From: Virgibacillus ihumii
GTDB lineage: Bacteria; Bacillota; Bacilli; Bacillales; Amphibacillaceae
Reading direction: 5' to 3'
Assembly: GCF_902726655.1 (NCBI RefSeq)
Contig: NZ_CACVAN010000001.1
Location: forward strand, 3,720,001-3,784,000
DNA: 64,000 bases
A program made the translations under genes and the position numbers. Below the pieces are notes generated by a model. That model saw only the letters and a program-made list of their open reading frames with translations. It was not told where the DNA came from and made no database searches. Below, piece after piece: positions 8,525 to 18,577 of the stretch (its first letter is position 1; every line of letters starts with the position of its first letter).

Positions 8525-9250
8525 ATGATGAAACGGTCATCAAATGATAAGCACCTTAACGAGCTGATTGTTTCTGCCCAGCAAGGTGATACACAGATTC
8601 AGAATGATTTACTGGATAAATATCAGCCCTTTATTGCCAAGTGTGTTTCCGAGGTATGCAAACGTTATATAGATGCGAAAAAGGATGACGAATTCAGTAT
8701 TGGTCTGGCTGCATTTAACGAAGCAATACTTTCATATTCTCCGGAAAAAGGCAGTTCTTTTCTTTCTTTTTCGAAACTTGTAGTGAAACGCAAAGTGATT
8801 GATTATATCCGATATGTTCAAAAAACTCCTGTCGCTGCGTCACTTGATGAAACTTATGACGAAGAACAGATGGAAAACCCCACTGAGATTGTGGCGGTTA
8901 AGGAAATTTATCAGAAGGAGCAGGAGTCCTGGTACCGCAGGGAAGAAATTCTTGATTTTAAGGAAAAACTGCGATCTTATAAGCTGTCAATGGTGGAGCT
9001 TACGGAAGTCTCACCGAAACACAGAGATGCCCGGGATTCAGCTATATTAGTGGCAAAAACATTGTATAGCGATCCATTATTACGGGAGTATGTGCAACAA
9101 AAAAAGAAATTGCCGATTAAAGAATTGGAGAAGAAAGTAGACGTCAGTAAAAAAACCCTGGAACGGAACAGAAAGTTCATCCTGGCAATTTTCATAGTAT
9201 TGAGTGAGGATTATTTATATCTTAAGGAGTATCTGAAGGGGGTGGGTTAG
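8525..9250 (+). CDS. sigI: RNA polymerase sigma factor SigI
   Basis: 241 residues, close to B. subtilis SigI (251). The N-terminal half has the sigma-2-like region (DEFSIGLAAFNEAILSYSPE, then FLSFSKLVVKRKVIDYIRY) used for -10 recognition; the C-terminal SigI-C domain replaces a normal sigma region 4. The two adjacent ATGs at 8525 and 8528 are preceded by GGGGGTG. The gene overlaps rsgI by one base (TAGTG), the standard sigI-rsgI pairing. In B. subtilis SigI serves heat and cell-envelope stress. Held inactive by RsgI at the membrane. Confidence 0.88.
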   Translation: MMKRSSNDKHLNELIVSAQQGDTQIQNDLLDKYQPFIAKCVSEVCKRYIDAKKDDEFSIGLAAFNEAILSYSPEKGSSFLSFSKLVVKRKVIDYIRYVQKTPVAASLDETYDEEQMENPTEIVAVKEIYQKEQESWYRREEILDFKEKLRSYKLSMVELTEVSPKHRDARDSAILVAKTLYSDPLLREYVQQKKKLPIKELEKKVDVSKKTLERNRKFILAIFIVLSEDYLYLKEYLKGVG

Positions 9251-10491
9251 TGAAAAAAGGGATCGTGATGGAGAAACACCGGCGTTATACGATTGTCATG
9301 CAGCATGACGGCGGATTTCATAAGGCGCCTCCAATGGATGTTACTGTTGGATCAGAAATTTCGTTTAAACCTTTTCCCGCGAAAAAACGTTTTGATTTTT
9401 ATGTAAGGAATAAAAAAATTCCAATGCGGCCGGTAGCAATGTTATGTGTGTTGCTTTTATTACTTGTGCCTGTATATTTTACGATGGGGGTCAATAAGAC
9501 GTATGCGTATGTGAGCATTGATATTAATCCGAGTATTGAACTGGAAATAAATGAAGATATGCAGGTTCGTTCGATGATTGCTGTCAATGAAGACGGAAAG
9601 GAAATACTAAGAAAGCTCCCTGAATACAAAGGGAAGAAACTTGAAAAAATTCTTTCGTTAATCATGCAAAAAAGTGAAGATGCCGGACTCCTTGAAAATG
9701 GGAAAAATATGTTGCTTGGTGTCAGCTATGCTCTGGATAAACATGAAAGCTCTGTATTGGATAAGGTTGATAATTATTTCCTGGAAAATGGCGAGGGATG
9801 GCAGGTTGCAACGTTTATGGTGCCAGAAGAGATCCGTGAAATTGCCGATAAAAAAAAGCTTTCCATGGGTGAAGTGATGGTTTCAAAATTGAAGGATCCG
9901 GAATACAAGAGCAATCAATCGTCTTGGATGGATGAGGAAGAAAAAGCTATTATTAATTCTTTTTATGACAATGATTCCCATTCAACCAAAACGACTGTGG
10001 ATAAGGATAATTTGCAAGGTGCACCAAAGCAGTCTGATCAAAACAATTCAGACTACGAATCAGAATCTGCTAAAAATAAACCAGCAAAAGAAACCAGTAA
10101 CATGAACTCGAATGAACATGGAAAGTCCGAAAAGCCGGACAATAAAAACGCCGGTGAGCGTGACAAAGTTGAAGAACATCATCCGAAAAATCGAGGCAAG
10201 GCAAGGGGATACTATAAAGAAAATCCAGGCAAAGCGAACGTTCATTCCCAGGAAAAACCAGGCAGGGCAAACGGCCATCATAAAGAAAAGTCAGGAAAGG
10301 AAAAAAGATACTCCAAAGAGAACCCCGGTAAAGCCAAAGGGCATTCCGAAAACATACCCGGTAAAGCCAAGGGCCATTATAAAGATAACCCGGGTAAAGC
10401 CAAAGGTCATCAAAAAGATCATCCCGGCAAAGCGAAAGGACATACTAAAAATGACCATGGCAAAGGTCATAAGCAAAAACATAACCATTAA
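9250..10491 (+). CDS. rsgI: Membrane anti-sigma factor RsgI with 11-residue C-terminal repeats
   Basis: 413 residues from a GTG overlapping the sigI stop. The N-terminal RsgI domain (about 1-55, starting MKKGIVMEKHRR) binds SigI. One membrane span lies at 61-79. It is followed by the conserved periplasm-side segment YVSIDINPSIELEINED. The C-terminal tail has low-complexity repeats of 11 residues (NPGKAKGHYKD-like, prolines at 326, 337, 359, 370, 381, 392), very basic and His-rich. In clostridia RsgI tails sense extracellular polysaccharides; this repeat tail could contact anionic wall polymers, which is inference. Confidence 0.87.
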   Translation: MKKGIVMEKHRRYTIVMQHDGGFHKAPPMDVTVGSEISFKPFPAKKRFDFYVRNKKIPMRPVAMLCVLLLLLVPVYFTMGVNKTYAYVSIDINPSIELEINEDMQVRSMIAVNEDGKEILRKLPEYKGKKLEKILSLIMQKSEDAGLLENGKNMLLGVSYALDKHESSVLDKVDNYFLENGEGWQVATFMVPEEIREIADKKKLSMGEVMVSKLKDPEYKSNQSSWMDEEEKAIINSFYDNDSHSTKTTVDKDNLQGAPKQSDQNNSDYESESAKNKPAKETSNMNSNEHGKSEKPDNKNAGERDKVEEHHPKNRGKARGYYKENPGKANVHSQEKPGRANGHHKEKSGKEKRYSKENPGKAKGHSENIPGKAKGHYKDNPGKAKGHQKDHPGKAKGHTKNDHGKGHKQKHNH

Positions 10492-10497
10492 ATTGAA

Positions 10498-10524
10498 AAA
10501 ATGCACCGGAATCCGGTGCATTTT
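10498..10524 (+). terminator. Terminator of sigI-rsgI
   Basis: AATGCACCGG and CCGGTGCATT form a 10-11 bp stem with a 3-nt loop, followed by TTTT. Confidence 0.85.
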
Positions 10525-10577
10525 GGTGTCTTTTCCTCGTTGTACACATATGTGCGCTTAAGAAAAACTAAAAGGTG

Positions 10578-10640
10578 TTGAACATGTGTCAAATCCGCTG
10601 AACAGCAACCCAATCTCATTGAACAATATTTGATTTTCGA
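10578..10640. repeat. Three-unit array of about 21 nt, core YTGAACA
   Basis: TTGAACA, CTGAACA and TTGAACA begin at 10578, 10598 and 10619, spaced 20 and 21 nt, with unrelated sequence between. It lies downstream of the rsgI terminator in a convergent gap. Too short on its own to be certain, but the period equals that of the larger arrays in this window. Confidence 0.45.
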
Positions 10641-10675
10641 ATGCGTTTTAAAGCGCAATGATTCACTAATTCGTT

Positions 10676-10912
10676 TTAAACTTCCATCACTGCTGCCGGA
10701 ACATGCTTCATTGCATGGTCTATATAATAAAGCAGACTGTCATGTGACGCAATGATTTTTGTCTGATCCGGTGAATAGTGAAAGGCGTGCAGAAAGTGCT
10801 GAATTTTTTTTGAAAGCATGTCATCCTCTGTGCGGACCATCAAGACGAGCAAATCATCCCATTGTCCCCACAACGTGTAAAATAAGGCTTTGTCGTAATC
10901 CGGTATATCCAT
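10676..10912 (-). CDS. yhdB: YhdB-like small protein
   Basis: 78 residues, AAAGGAGGG ribosome site. The start MDIPDYDKALFYTLWGQWDD and the middle LVLMVRTEDDMLSKKIQHFL resemble B. subtilis YhdB (about 80 residues), a conserved Bacillus protein of unknown function. It is soluble and mixed in charge, with no signal peptide. It is convergent with rsgI. The family name is from memory and is the uncertain part; the gene itself is well supported. Confidence 0.6.
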   Translation of the reverse strand: MDIPDYDKALFYTLWGQWDDLLVLMVRTEDDMLSKKIQHFLHAFHYSPDQTKIIASHDSLLYYIDHAMKHVPAAVMEV

Positions 10913-11070
10913 TTTTTTACCCTCCTTTGAAATAAAGGGTTATTCTTTAGTCTTCCCGATTCCGTTTGATAATGCCAAAAACAAACTGGTGTGCTTTCCA
11001 ATTTTTGTATTACGCATAAAAAATCCTTGCTGTTACATACTAATTGGCAAAACAGTAAGGAGGAAATCCA

Positions 11071-11796
11071 ATGAAGTGGAAAATTTTGAGTTTAGCTGCA
11101 GTATTGATGCTTTTGCTGGCAGCTTGTGGCGGCGGAAACAATAACGACAATGGTAATCAGGAAGGTCAAAATAACGATAATGGTGGCAATAATGTTGAAC
11201 AAACACGGTTCAATGGGGATGATATGAATAATAACAATAACCAGGACCGTAATCAGGAAGGTAACAATAAACGAGAATATGAAGTTGCTGAAGAAGCAGC
11301 AGATAAAATAACGAGTCAAATTGCTGAAATCGGTGGAGCCTACGTTCTAAAAACCGATAACAATGCATACGTTGCTGCAGAACTTGATACAGACGGCGGT
11401 ACCAATAACAATAATAATAATGGTGATGGAAATAATCTTGGTGATGTTGACAACGATAACGGCAATGATGATGATAACAACATTGGCGATATTGGAAACG
11501 ATGACAATAATCCCACCAAAAATGACAACATCACGAATAATGACAACAATGCAGGCACGAATGACAATGGCGCTAATAATGACGATGCGTTGACAGATGA
11601 TGTGAAAAACCGGATCTCTAAAATTGTAAAATCAGTTGATGGTGACATTGAAAACGTTTATGTCTCGACGAACCCTGATTTCTTTAACCTGGCGAACAAC
11701 TATGCCGATGAAGCAGGTAATGGTAATCCTGTTGAAGGAATGTTTGATCAGGTTGGCAATATGATCGAACGGGTTTTCCCGCAAAATAAAGAATAA
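11071..11796 (+). CDS. YhcN/YlaJ-like spore lipoprotein with Asn/Asp-rich insert
   Basis: 241 residues. A lipoprotein signal ends at LLAAC (Cys19). Residues about 70-110 (AADKITSQIAEIGGAYVLKT) and 175-241 (RISKIVKSVDGDIENVYVST) match the two halves of the YhcN/YlaJ family, lipoproteins of the inner spore membrane. Between them and after the signal lie runs of Asn, Asp and Gly (about residues 20-65 and 115-170), far more than in B. subtilis homologues. Ribosome site AAGGAGGAAA. Single-gene unit with its own terminator. A sporulation or germination role follows from the family. Confidence 0.75.
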   Translation: MKWKILSLAAVLMLLLAACGGGNNNDNGNQEGQNNDNGGNNVEQTRFNGDDMNNNNNQDRNQEGNNKREYEVAEEAADKITSQIAEIGGAYVLKTDNNAYVAAELDTDGGTNNNNNNGDGNNLGDVDNDNGNDDDNNIGDIGNDDNNPTKNDNITNNDNNAGTNDNGANNDDALTDDVKNRISKIVKSVDGDIENVYVSTNPDFFNLANNYADEAGNGNPVEGMFDQVGNMIERVFPQNKE

Positions 11797-11814
11797 ATGG
11801 CTCCGATAATAACA

Positions 11815-11852
11815 AACCGGGTGCCGGCTTTTAGCCGTCACCCGGTTTTTGT
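11815..11852 (+). terminator. Terminator of the YhcN-like gene
   Basis: AACCGGGTG..GGC pairs with GCC..CACCCGGTT, followed by TTTTT. Confidence 0.85.
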
Positions 11853-11967
11853 GCTTTATTTTTTGCGCACTTTTGCGATTCATTGCAACTTGTGCTATTC
11901 TTATACATATAATCCATACTAAACAGAGTAAATTACTTTGAATTAATAAAAATGGAGTTGAATGTAA

Positions 11968-12627
11968 ATGGGTCGTGAGTTTTTAGGCTTGTTTGATGAG
12001 TGGGCTGAGTCATATGATAAAAGTGTTGCTGGTGTGGACCCGCAATATAAGGCGGTCTTTGAAAATTACGATGAAATTTTGCATCAGGTCAGTAAGGGTT
12101 CCTATGGCAATGTTCTTGAATTTGGAGTTGGCACCGGAAATTTGACCGGAAAATTGCTCGAATGGGGTTATGATGTTACAGGAATTGAGCCTTCAAAAGA
12201 AATGCGTCAAAAAGCATTGGCAAAATATCCGGAATTATCTTTGTATGAGGGCGATTTTCTGGAGTATCCGCAGGATAATATTTCTGTTCACACCATTGTT
12301 AGTACGTACGCCTTTCATCACTTAACAGATGAAGAAAAGGAAAAAGCTTTGACACAGTTTAAAAAATTTCATCCTACAATGAGAAAAATTGTGTTTGCTG
12401 ACACGGTGTTTGAAACAGATCAACATAAGCAGGCAATGGTAAAGCAGGCAGAAAATAAGGGATTTTCAGATCTGGCGGAAGACTTGCAGCGGGAGTATTA
12501 TACGACCATCCCGGAAATGCAGCGGATTTTTACAAGTGCAGGGTTTCATGTTACGTTTGAACAAATGAATGATTTTGTCTGGCTGATCACAGCGGTGCGT
12601 AAATCTGATTCAGCCATAACCAACTAA
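11968..12627 (+). CDS. yrrT: SAM-dependent methyltransferase YrrT
   Basis: 219 residues. A class I methyltransferase fold is shown by motif I VLEFGVGTGNLTGKLLEWG, followed by an acidic residue in GIEPSKEM, and TIVSTYAFHHL as the post-IV segment. Being first in an operon with luxS, mccA and mccB it matches yrrT of the B. subtilis yrrT-mtnN-mccA-mccB operon, a putative AdoMet methyltransferase that would generate S-adenosylhomocysteine. Its acceptor substrate is unknown. Ribosome site GGAGTTG. Confidence 0.82.
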   Translation: MGREFLGLFDEWAESYDKSVAGVDPQYKAVFENYDEILHQVSKGSYGNVLEFGVGTGNLTGKLLEWGYDVTGIEPSKEMRQKALAKYPELSLYEGDFLEYPQDNISVHTIVSTYAFHHLTDEEKEKALTQFKKFHPTMRKIVFADTVFETDQHKQAMVKQAENKGFSDLAEDLQREYYTTIPEMQRIFTSAGFHVTFEQMNDFVWLITAVRKSDSAITN

Positions 12628-12641
12628 AGGAGTGAATAAAC

Positions 12642-13109
12642 ATGGCAAAAAAAATGAATGTAGAAAGCTTCAACCTTGACCATACAAAAGTAAAAGCGCC
12701 ATATGTACGACTTGTCGGTGTTACGTCTGGATCAAATGGTGATAAAGTGTATAAATATGATATTCGTTTTAAACAGCCAAATAAGGCGCATATGGATATG
12801 CCCGGTTTGCATTCAATTGAGCATTTAATGGCAGAAAACATCCGAAATCACATGGACAATGTGCTTGATATCGGGCCAATGGGCTGTCAGACAGGTTTTT
12901 ATTTGTCTATTTTGAACAACGATAACTATGACCAGGTTCTTGATGCGCTGGAAAAGACACTTAATGATGTATTGGAAGCAACTGAAGTTCCAGCATGCAA
13001 TGAGGTTCAGTGTGGCTGGGCTGCAAATCACAGCCTTGACGGTGCACAAAACATTGCCCGGGAAATGCTGGAGAAGCGGGATGAGTGGCATCAGGTATTT
13101 GCAGAGTAA
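12642..13109 (+). CDS. luxS: S-ribosylhomocysteine lyase LuxS
   Basis: 155 residues, full family length. It cleaves S-ribosylhomocysteine to homocysteine and DPD, the precursor of autoinducer-2. Metal ligands are visible in HSIEH (His57, His61, with catalytic Glu60) and in the QCGW motif near residue 125; the catalytic Cys lies in PMGCQTGFY (Cys82). It follows yrrT by 14 nt with AAAGGAGTG and precedes mccA. In B. subtilis this operon position is held by mtnN (Pfs nucleosidase), the enzyme acting just before LuxS; luxS is elsewhere there. Confidence 0.93.
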   Translation: MAKKMNVESFNLDHTKVKAPYVRLVGVTSGSNGDKVYKYDIRFKQPNKAHMDMPGLHSIEHLMAENIRNHMDNVLDIGPMGCQTGFYLSILNNDNYDQVLDALEKTLNDVLEATEVPACNEVQCGWAANHSLDGAQNIAREMLEKRDEWHQVFAE

Positions 13110-13121
13110 GAGGCAACTGAT

Positions 13122-14042
13122 ATGGTAAAATATAATTCTGTTAAACAGCTGATCGGCAATACCCCGTTAGTCGAACTAGGTCAATTCCCCCTTCCTGAGG
13201 GGGTTCGTTTGTATGCAAAATTGGAATTTTATAATCCCGGCGGAAGTATTAAGGATCGGTTGGGGGTTGAATTAATCAACGATGCGCTGGAAAGTGGGCA
13301 ATTAAAAGCTGGTGGTACGATAATTGAACCTACTGCCGGCAATACAGGAATCGGTTTGGCACTGGCTGCAATGAACAAAAATTTATCAGTTCTATTTTGT
13401 GTTCCCGAACAGTTCAGTATTGAAAAACAGCAGCTCATGAAGGCACTCGGTGCTGAAATTGTGCATACACCAAGCTCAGATGGAATGCGTGGTGCGATTC
13501 AAAAAACGGAAGAGCTTCTGCAGGAGATTCCAAACAGCTACTCACCAAAACAGTTTGGCAATCCAGTAAACCCAAAGACATACTACAAGACACTTGCACC
13601 AGAACTCTGGAAAGATCTTCGGGGTAACCTGGATGTATTTATTGCCGGTGCCGGATCTAGCGGTACATTTATGGGAACAGCGGCATATTTGAGGGAAAAG
13701 AATCCCGATGTAAAGAATGTGATTGTAGAGCCAGGAGGATCGATTATCGCCGGTGGTGAACCGGGCTCACATAAAACAGAAGGAATAGGAATGGAATTTT
13801 TTCCGGGGTTCTTTGACCGTTCATTGATTGATGATATTTATACGGTATCAGATGAACACGCATTTCATATGGTCAATCAACTGGCTGCCAAAGAAGGGCT
13901 AATGGTCGGAAGTTCTTCTGGATCTGCTATGTATGCTGCACTGCAGGAGGCAAAAAGTGCCAAACCGGGAACAAATATTGCGGTTATTTTCCCTGATGGC
14001 AGTGACCGGTATTTAAGTAAAGATATTTACATGAATGATTAA
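13122..14042 (+). CDS. mccA: O-acetylserine-dependent cystathionine beta-synthase MccA
   Basis: 306 residues, the size of B. subtilis MccA (YrhA). PLP enzyme of the cysteine synthase family: Lys in NPGGSIKDR forms the Schiff base, PTAGNTGIGLAL is the substrate loop and GAGSSGTFMG the phosphate-binding loop. It joins homocysteine to O-acetylserine (or serine) to make cystathionine, the first step of reverse transsulfuration. The gene lies 12 nt behind luxS, which supplies homocysteine. By sequence alone it could be a cysteine synthase; the neighbour mccB decides. Confidence 0.88.
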   Translation: MVKYNSVKQLIGNTPLVELGQFPLPEGVRLYAKLEFYNPGGSIKDRLGVELINDALESGQLKAGGTIIEPTAGNTGIGLALAAMNKNLSVLFCVPEQFSIEKQQLMKALGAEIVHTPSSDGMRGAIQKTEELLQEIPNSYSPKQFGNPVNPKTYYKTLAPELWKDLRGNLDVFIAGAGSSGTFMGTAAYLREKNPDVKNVIVEPGGSIIAGGEPGSHKTEGIGMEFFPGFFDRSLIDDIYTVSDEHAFHMVNQLAAKEGLMVGSSSGSAMYAALQEAKSAKPGTNIAVIFPDGSDRYLSKDIYMND

Positions 14043-15188
<1,146 letters not shown>

Positions 15189-15198
15189 AATTTTTGGA

Positions 15199-15231
15199 AA
15201 GGCAGTCTTTTGATGGACTGTCTTTTTTTTT
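15199..15231 (+). terminator. Terminator of the mcc operon
   Basis: AGGCAGTC pairs with GGACTGTCT, followed by eight or more T residues. Confidence 0.85.
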
Positions 15232-15241
15232 GTGGAGGCAC

Positions 15242-15387
15242 TGTCAAGAGTTAGTTCCTCAGCCTTGAGTGATAAAGCAGCAGTTCGAGAGATTACTCCC
15301 CGACTTCGAGAGATGAAAGGGTAACTTCAAGAGTTTACACCTCATCTTCAAGAGATGGAGGTCAAGTTTGAGAAATCGATCCCTAAC
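15242..15387. repeat. Seven-unit 21-nt array, core TTCRAGAGRT (array A)
   Basis: Units start at 15242, 15263, 15284, 15305, 15326, 15347 and 15367: spacing 21, 21, 21, 21, 21, 20. The first ten bases of each unit follow TTCRAGAGRT with decay at the edges; the remaining eleven bases differ. The array begins 11 nt after the mcc terminator, in the gap before the M20 peptidase gene. The same core and period recur at 47550-47710. Confidence 0.8.
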
Positions 15388-15483
15388 TACAATCCGGCAA
15401 TTTCATATTGCTGGTACTCTGCCTGCTATCCTGCACTGTGATATACTATAATGTATGTAAAAAGATATGGAGGGAATTTGTTG

Positions 15484-16848
15484 ATGAGCGAAAAAACATT
15501 ACAGTATTTGACTGAAAACCGTGAACAGCTGTTGAATAAATTGAATGCGTTTCTTTCGATTCCAAGTGTGAGTACGGATAGTGTACATAAAGAAGATATC
15601 AGCAAGGCAGCCGGTTTTCTCGAATCCTATTTGAACGATATTGGTTTCGATAAAGTAGAGCGGCAGGAAACGGGCGGACATCCGCTTGTATATGCCGAAT
15701 ATAGTCAGGCGGGACCGGATGCACCAACTGTATTGTTTTATGGACATTACGATGTGCAGCCGGTGGATCCGATTGATCAGTGGAAAAGTGATCCATTTCA
15801 GCCGGAAATTCGGGATGGGCGTTTGTATGCCCGCGGCTCAAGTGATGACAAAGGGCAGGTATTCATGCATCTGGCCGTGTTTGAAGCATTTATGAAGACC
15901 GATGGAAAACTGCCTTTAAACGTAAAAGTTTGTATTGAAGGAGAAGAGGAAATCGGCAGTGAAAATCTGTATAAAATTCTTCAGGAAAAGAAAGAACAAT
16001 TTGCTGCTGATTTTGCAGTGATTTCCGATTCCGGGATGGTTGCCGAAAATCAGCCGACCATTCTGTATGGGCTAAAAGGATTTACGGGTATCGAAATAAA
16101 TGTAACCGGACCTGATCATGATTTGCATTCCGGCATGTATGGCGGAGCAATCCGGAACCCGGTAATGGCACTGACCCATATTTTGTCATCCATGAAAAAC
16201 GAAGATGAGGTAGTCACAGTGGATGGCTTTTATGATGATGTGGAGCCGTTGACAGACCACGAAAGGGAATTAATCAGACAGGTGGAAGGCGAAGATTACC
16301 GAAAATCGACAGGTGTTACGGAAACTGCGTCGGAAAAAGGATACTCAGCAAAAGAACATACGATGGGACGTCCGACATTTGAAATAAATGGTATGTATGG
16401 TGGCTATCAAGGGGAAGGTACGAAAACTATTATCCCATCAACAGCAACGGCAAAAATTACGTGCCGGCTTGTGCCAGGTCAGGATCCAGAGCACATCCAG
16501 CAGTTACTGGAAAAACATATAAGAAATGTTGCGCCATCAGGTGTAACTGTTGATGTAAAAAAAGAGAAGCTGTCTGCCAAAGCGTATAAAGTTGAACCTG
16601 ATCATCCACTGATTAAAAAAGCTGCAGCGAGTTATACAAAAGCATTTGGCAAAGAGACCGTCTATGTACGTATGGGTGGATCCATTCCAGTAGTTGAATG
16701 GATTGAAGATCTTTACCAAATACCAATCGTGTTGCTGGGATTTGGTACACCGGATGACCGTCTGCATTCACCAAACGAAAGCTTTCCATTGGATAGTTTT
16801 GATAAAGGAATGGAAACGCTTGTTCATTATTGGAGCAAAGTAAACTAA
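15484..16848 (+). CDS. M20-family dipeptidase (carnosinase-like metallopeptidase)
   Basis: 454 residues from the ATG 9 nt after GGAGGG; TTG codons just upstream are alternatives. Di-zinc ligands are visible: His in GHYDVQP, bridging Asp in SSDDKGQ, the EGEEEIGS catalytic-Glu and ligand segment, and His in DRLHSPNES near the C-terminus. The lid domain is inserted in the middle. Members hydrolyse dipeptides in the cytoplasm; B. subtilis has similar proteins. Stands alone after the repeat array. The exact substrate cannot be read from sequence. Confidence 0.82.
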   Translation: MSEKTLQYLTENREQLLNKLNAFLSIPSVSTDSVHKEDISKAAGFLESYLNDIGFDKVERQETGGHPLVYAEYSQAGPDAPTVLFYGHYDVQPVDPIDQWKSDPFQPEIRDGRLYARGSSDDKGQVFMHLAVFEAFMKTDGKLPLNVKVCIEGEEEIGSENLYKILQEKKEQFAADFAVISDSGMVAENQPTILYGLKGFTGIEINVTGPDHDLHSGMYGGAIRNPVMALTHILSSMKNEDEVVTVDGFYDDVEPLTDHERELIRQVEGEDYRKSTGVTETASEKGYSAKEHTMGRPTFEINGMYGGYQGEGTKTIIPSTATAKITCRLVPGQDPEHIQQLLEKHIRNVAPSGVTVDVKKEKLSAKAYKVEPDHPLIKKAAASYTKAFGKETVYVRMGGSIPVVEWIEDLYQIPIVLLGFGTPDDRLHSPNESFPLDSFDKGMETLVHYWSKVN

Positions 16849-16886
16849 AATTAAGCAAGAATTTTTGATCCAGGGGGAAATAGTAT

Positions 16887-17666
16887 ATGTGTAAGACAAA
16901 AATAGCAGTAAGGATACTTATGGGTGGTATTCTGCTGTTACTTTTGGGATGCAGTCAATCCAGTCTGCCAGCCAGTGCCAACACTGACAGGGAAACCCGT
17001 TTTCAAGAAAAAGAGATGCTGCAATTCAAAAAGACTGGAGGAGGAAGTGGAAAGGGACTGCGAACATTAGCTGAAAAAGGTATGAAAAAGACAGTTCTGG
17101 ATGTTCCGCTGGTTAATCAGATGGCTCCTCCGCAGATTTATAATGGATGCGAGGTTTCCAGCTTGGCAATGCTGTTAAAATATCATGACTATGAAGTTAC
17201 TAAATCGGAATTGGCGAATAAAATTGCACGTGTACCATTAACCTATGAAAATGGACTGAAAGGAAACCCGAACAAGGGATTTGTTGGCGATATGGAGGAT
17301 GGACCGGGACTGACTGTCTACCATGGACCGATACATGATTTGGCAGCAAACTATGCGGGTGATAAAGCCGTTGATCTGACAGGTAAATCTGCTGAAACAC
17401 TTTTCAAGTATGTTGCAAAAGGTATGCCTGTCTGGGTAATTACCACAACAAACAGTGTCCCGGTTAATAATTTCCAAACGTGGAATACACCTTCCGGAAA
17501 GATACAAGTAACATTCAGTGTGCATAGTGTTGTTGTGACTGGGTTTGACGAAGATTATGTCTATATAAACAATCCATATGGCTATAAAAATCAGCGGGTG
17601 TCCAAGGAAGATTTTGTAGCAGCATGGAAGCAAATGGGAAGTCAGGCCGTTACAATCACGAATTAA
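16887..17666 (+). CDS. Lipoprotein with C39-like peptidase domain (YvpB-like)
   Basis: 259 residues. A lipoprotein signal ends LLLLLGC (Cys22). A papain-like C39-type domain follows: catalytic Cys88 in NGCEVSS, His213 in FSVHSVVV, and Asn in NNPYG. Proteins like B. subtilis YvpB share this layout and are thought to be surface cysteine peptidases; no target is known. It lies 38 nt after the M20 peptidase gene without an obvious terminator and could be co-transcribed. Confidence 0.78.
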   Translation: MCKTKIAVRILMGGILLLLLGCSQSSLPASANTDRETRFQEKEMLQFKKTGGGSGKGLRTLAEKGMKKTVLDVPLVNQMAPPQIYNGCEVSSLAMLLKYHDYEVTKSELANKIARVPLTYENGLKGNPNKGFVGDMEDGPGLTVYHGPIHDLAANYAGDKAVDLTGKSAETLFKYVAKGMPVWVITTTNSVPVNNFQTWNTPSGKIQVTFSVHSVVVTGFDEDYVYINNPYGYKNQRVSKEDFVAAWKQMGSQAVTITN

Positions 17667-17734
17667 TCCCGTTTCTTTTATTGTGTTCCAGGGTAATAAT
17701 AGGTATGGATGGCGTTAAGAAAGGGGGACAAAAA

Positions 17735-18493
17735 ATGAGGTATGGCGTTGTTACCGGAGTATCCAAAGGGTTGGGTGAATCCATCGCTAAAATACTAATG
17801 GAATCCGGGATTCATGTTATTGGTATTTCCCGGAGTGAGAATAAATCCTTGAAAGAGGCTGCACAGCAAAACAACGTATCTTTTCAGCATTTTCCATGTG
17901 ATTTAGGTGATGTTGAAGCGATTGAGCAGACGTTCGCAGACATGAGCAGTCTGATTTTCGATGAGGAACCGTCAATGGTTTATCTTGTCAATAATGCGGC
18001 GGTGCTTGATCCGGTGGACAAATCCATGAATCTTGACAGTCGTGAACTTGCTTATCATATGCAGGTGAATTCACTGGCACCGATGGTTATGACGAACTTA
18101 TTTTTGAACAAAGCATCGGAAGAAGAGGTGCCATTTATTGGTGTTACCATCACTTCCGGTGCAGCTGAACGTCCGGTTTATGGCTGGAGTGCCTATTGCA
18201 GCACGAAGGCAAGTATAAATATGTACACAAAAACGGTGGCGCTAGAGCAGGAAGAGTTAAAGACGGAGAATAAAGTGATTGCCTTCAGTCCGGGAATAAT
18301 GGATACGCAAATGCAGGAAAAGATTCGAGCCAGCAACAAAGACGAATTTATTGAGGTGGATACCTTTAAGGACTACAAGGATAGAAATCTGCTGAAAGAT
18401 ACTGAAGCTGTAGGCGGCGTACTTGTTGACATTTTGACCGACGAAGGAAGTATTGAGAATGGTAAAATTTATAATGTAAAAGAATATTATTAA
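17735..18493 (+). CDS. Short-chain dehydrogenase, YueD-like
   Basis: 252 residues from the ATG behind AAGGGGGAC; an upstream in-frame start lies inside the previous gene and is unlikely. Cofactor motif TGVSKGLGESIA, NNAA, and catalytic YCSTK with its upstream Ser. The specificity of the first strand end suggests NADP. It resembles B. subtilis YueD, described as a (S)-benzoin-forming benzil reductase, and sepiapterin reductases. The physiological substrate is unknown. Confidence 0.78.
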   Translation: MRYGVVTGVSKGLGESIAKILMESGIHVIGISRSENKSLKEAAQQNNVSFQHFPCDLGDVEAIEQTFADMSSLIFDEEPSMVYLVNNAAVLDPVDKSMNLDSRELAYHMQVNSLAPMVMTNLFLNKASEEEVPFIGVTITSGAAERPVYGWSAYCSTKASINMYTKTVALEQEELKTENKVIAFSPGIMDTQMQEKIRASNKDEFIEVDTFKDYKDRNLLKDTEAVGGVLVDILTDEGSIENGKIYNVKEYY

Positions 18494-18538
18494 GAAAAGT
18501 AATCTAGACATACGCCCTCCCAATTACATGTGCAGGTG

Positions 18539-18547
18539 CATAGTTTA
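18539..18547 (+). promoter_or_regulatory. Possible sigma-K -10 element
   Basis: CATAGTTTA matches the sigma-K -10 consensus CATANNNTA, 31 nt before the YjcZ-type spore gene. No good -35 AC at the expected distance was found, so this is tentative. Confidence 0.35.
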
Positions 18548-18577
18548 TATTGATCCTGAAAATGTAGGAGGGTAACT

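Noticed and set aside
8362..8547. 61-residue frame before sigI
   Set aside because: Overlaps the sigI start in another frame and has no good ribosome site or family resemblance.
10112..10561. 149-residue basic frame inside rsgI
   Set aside because: Shadow of the rsgI repeat tail in another frame.
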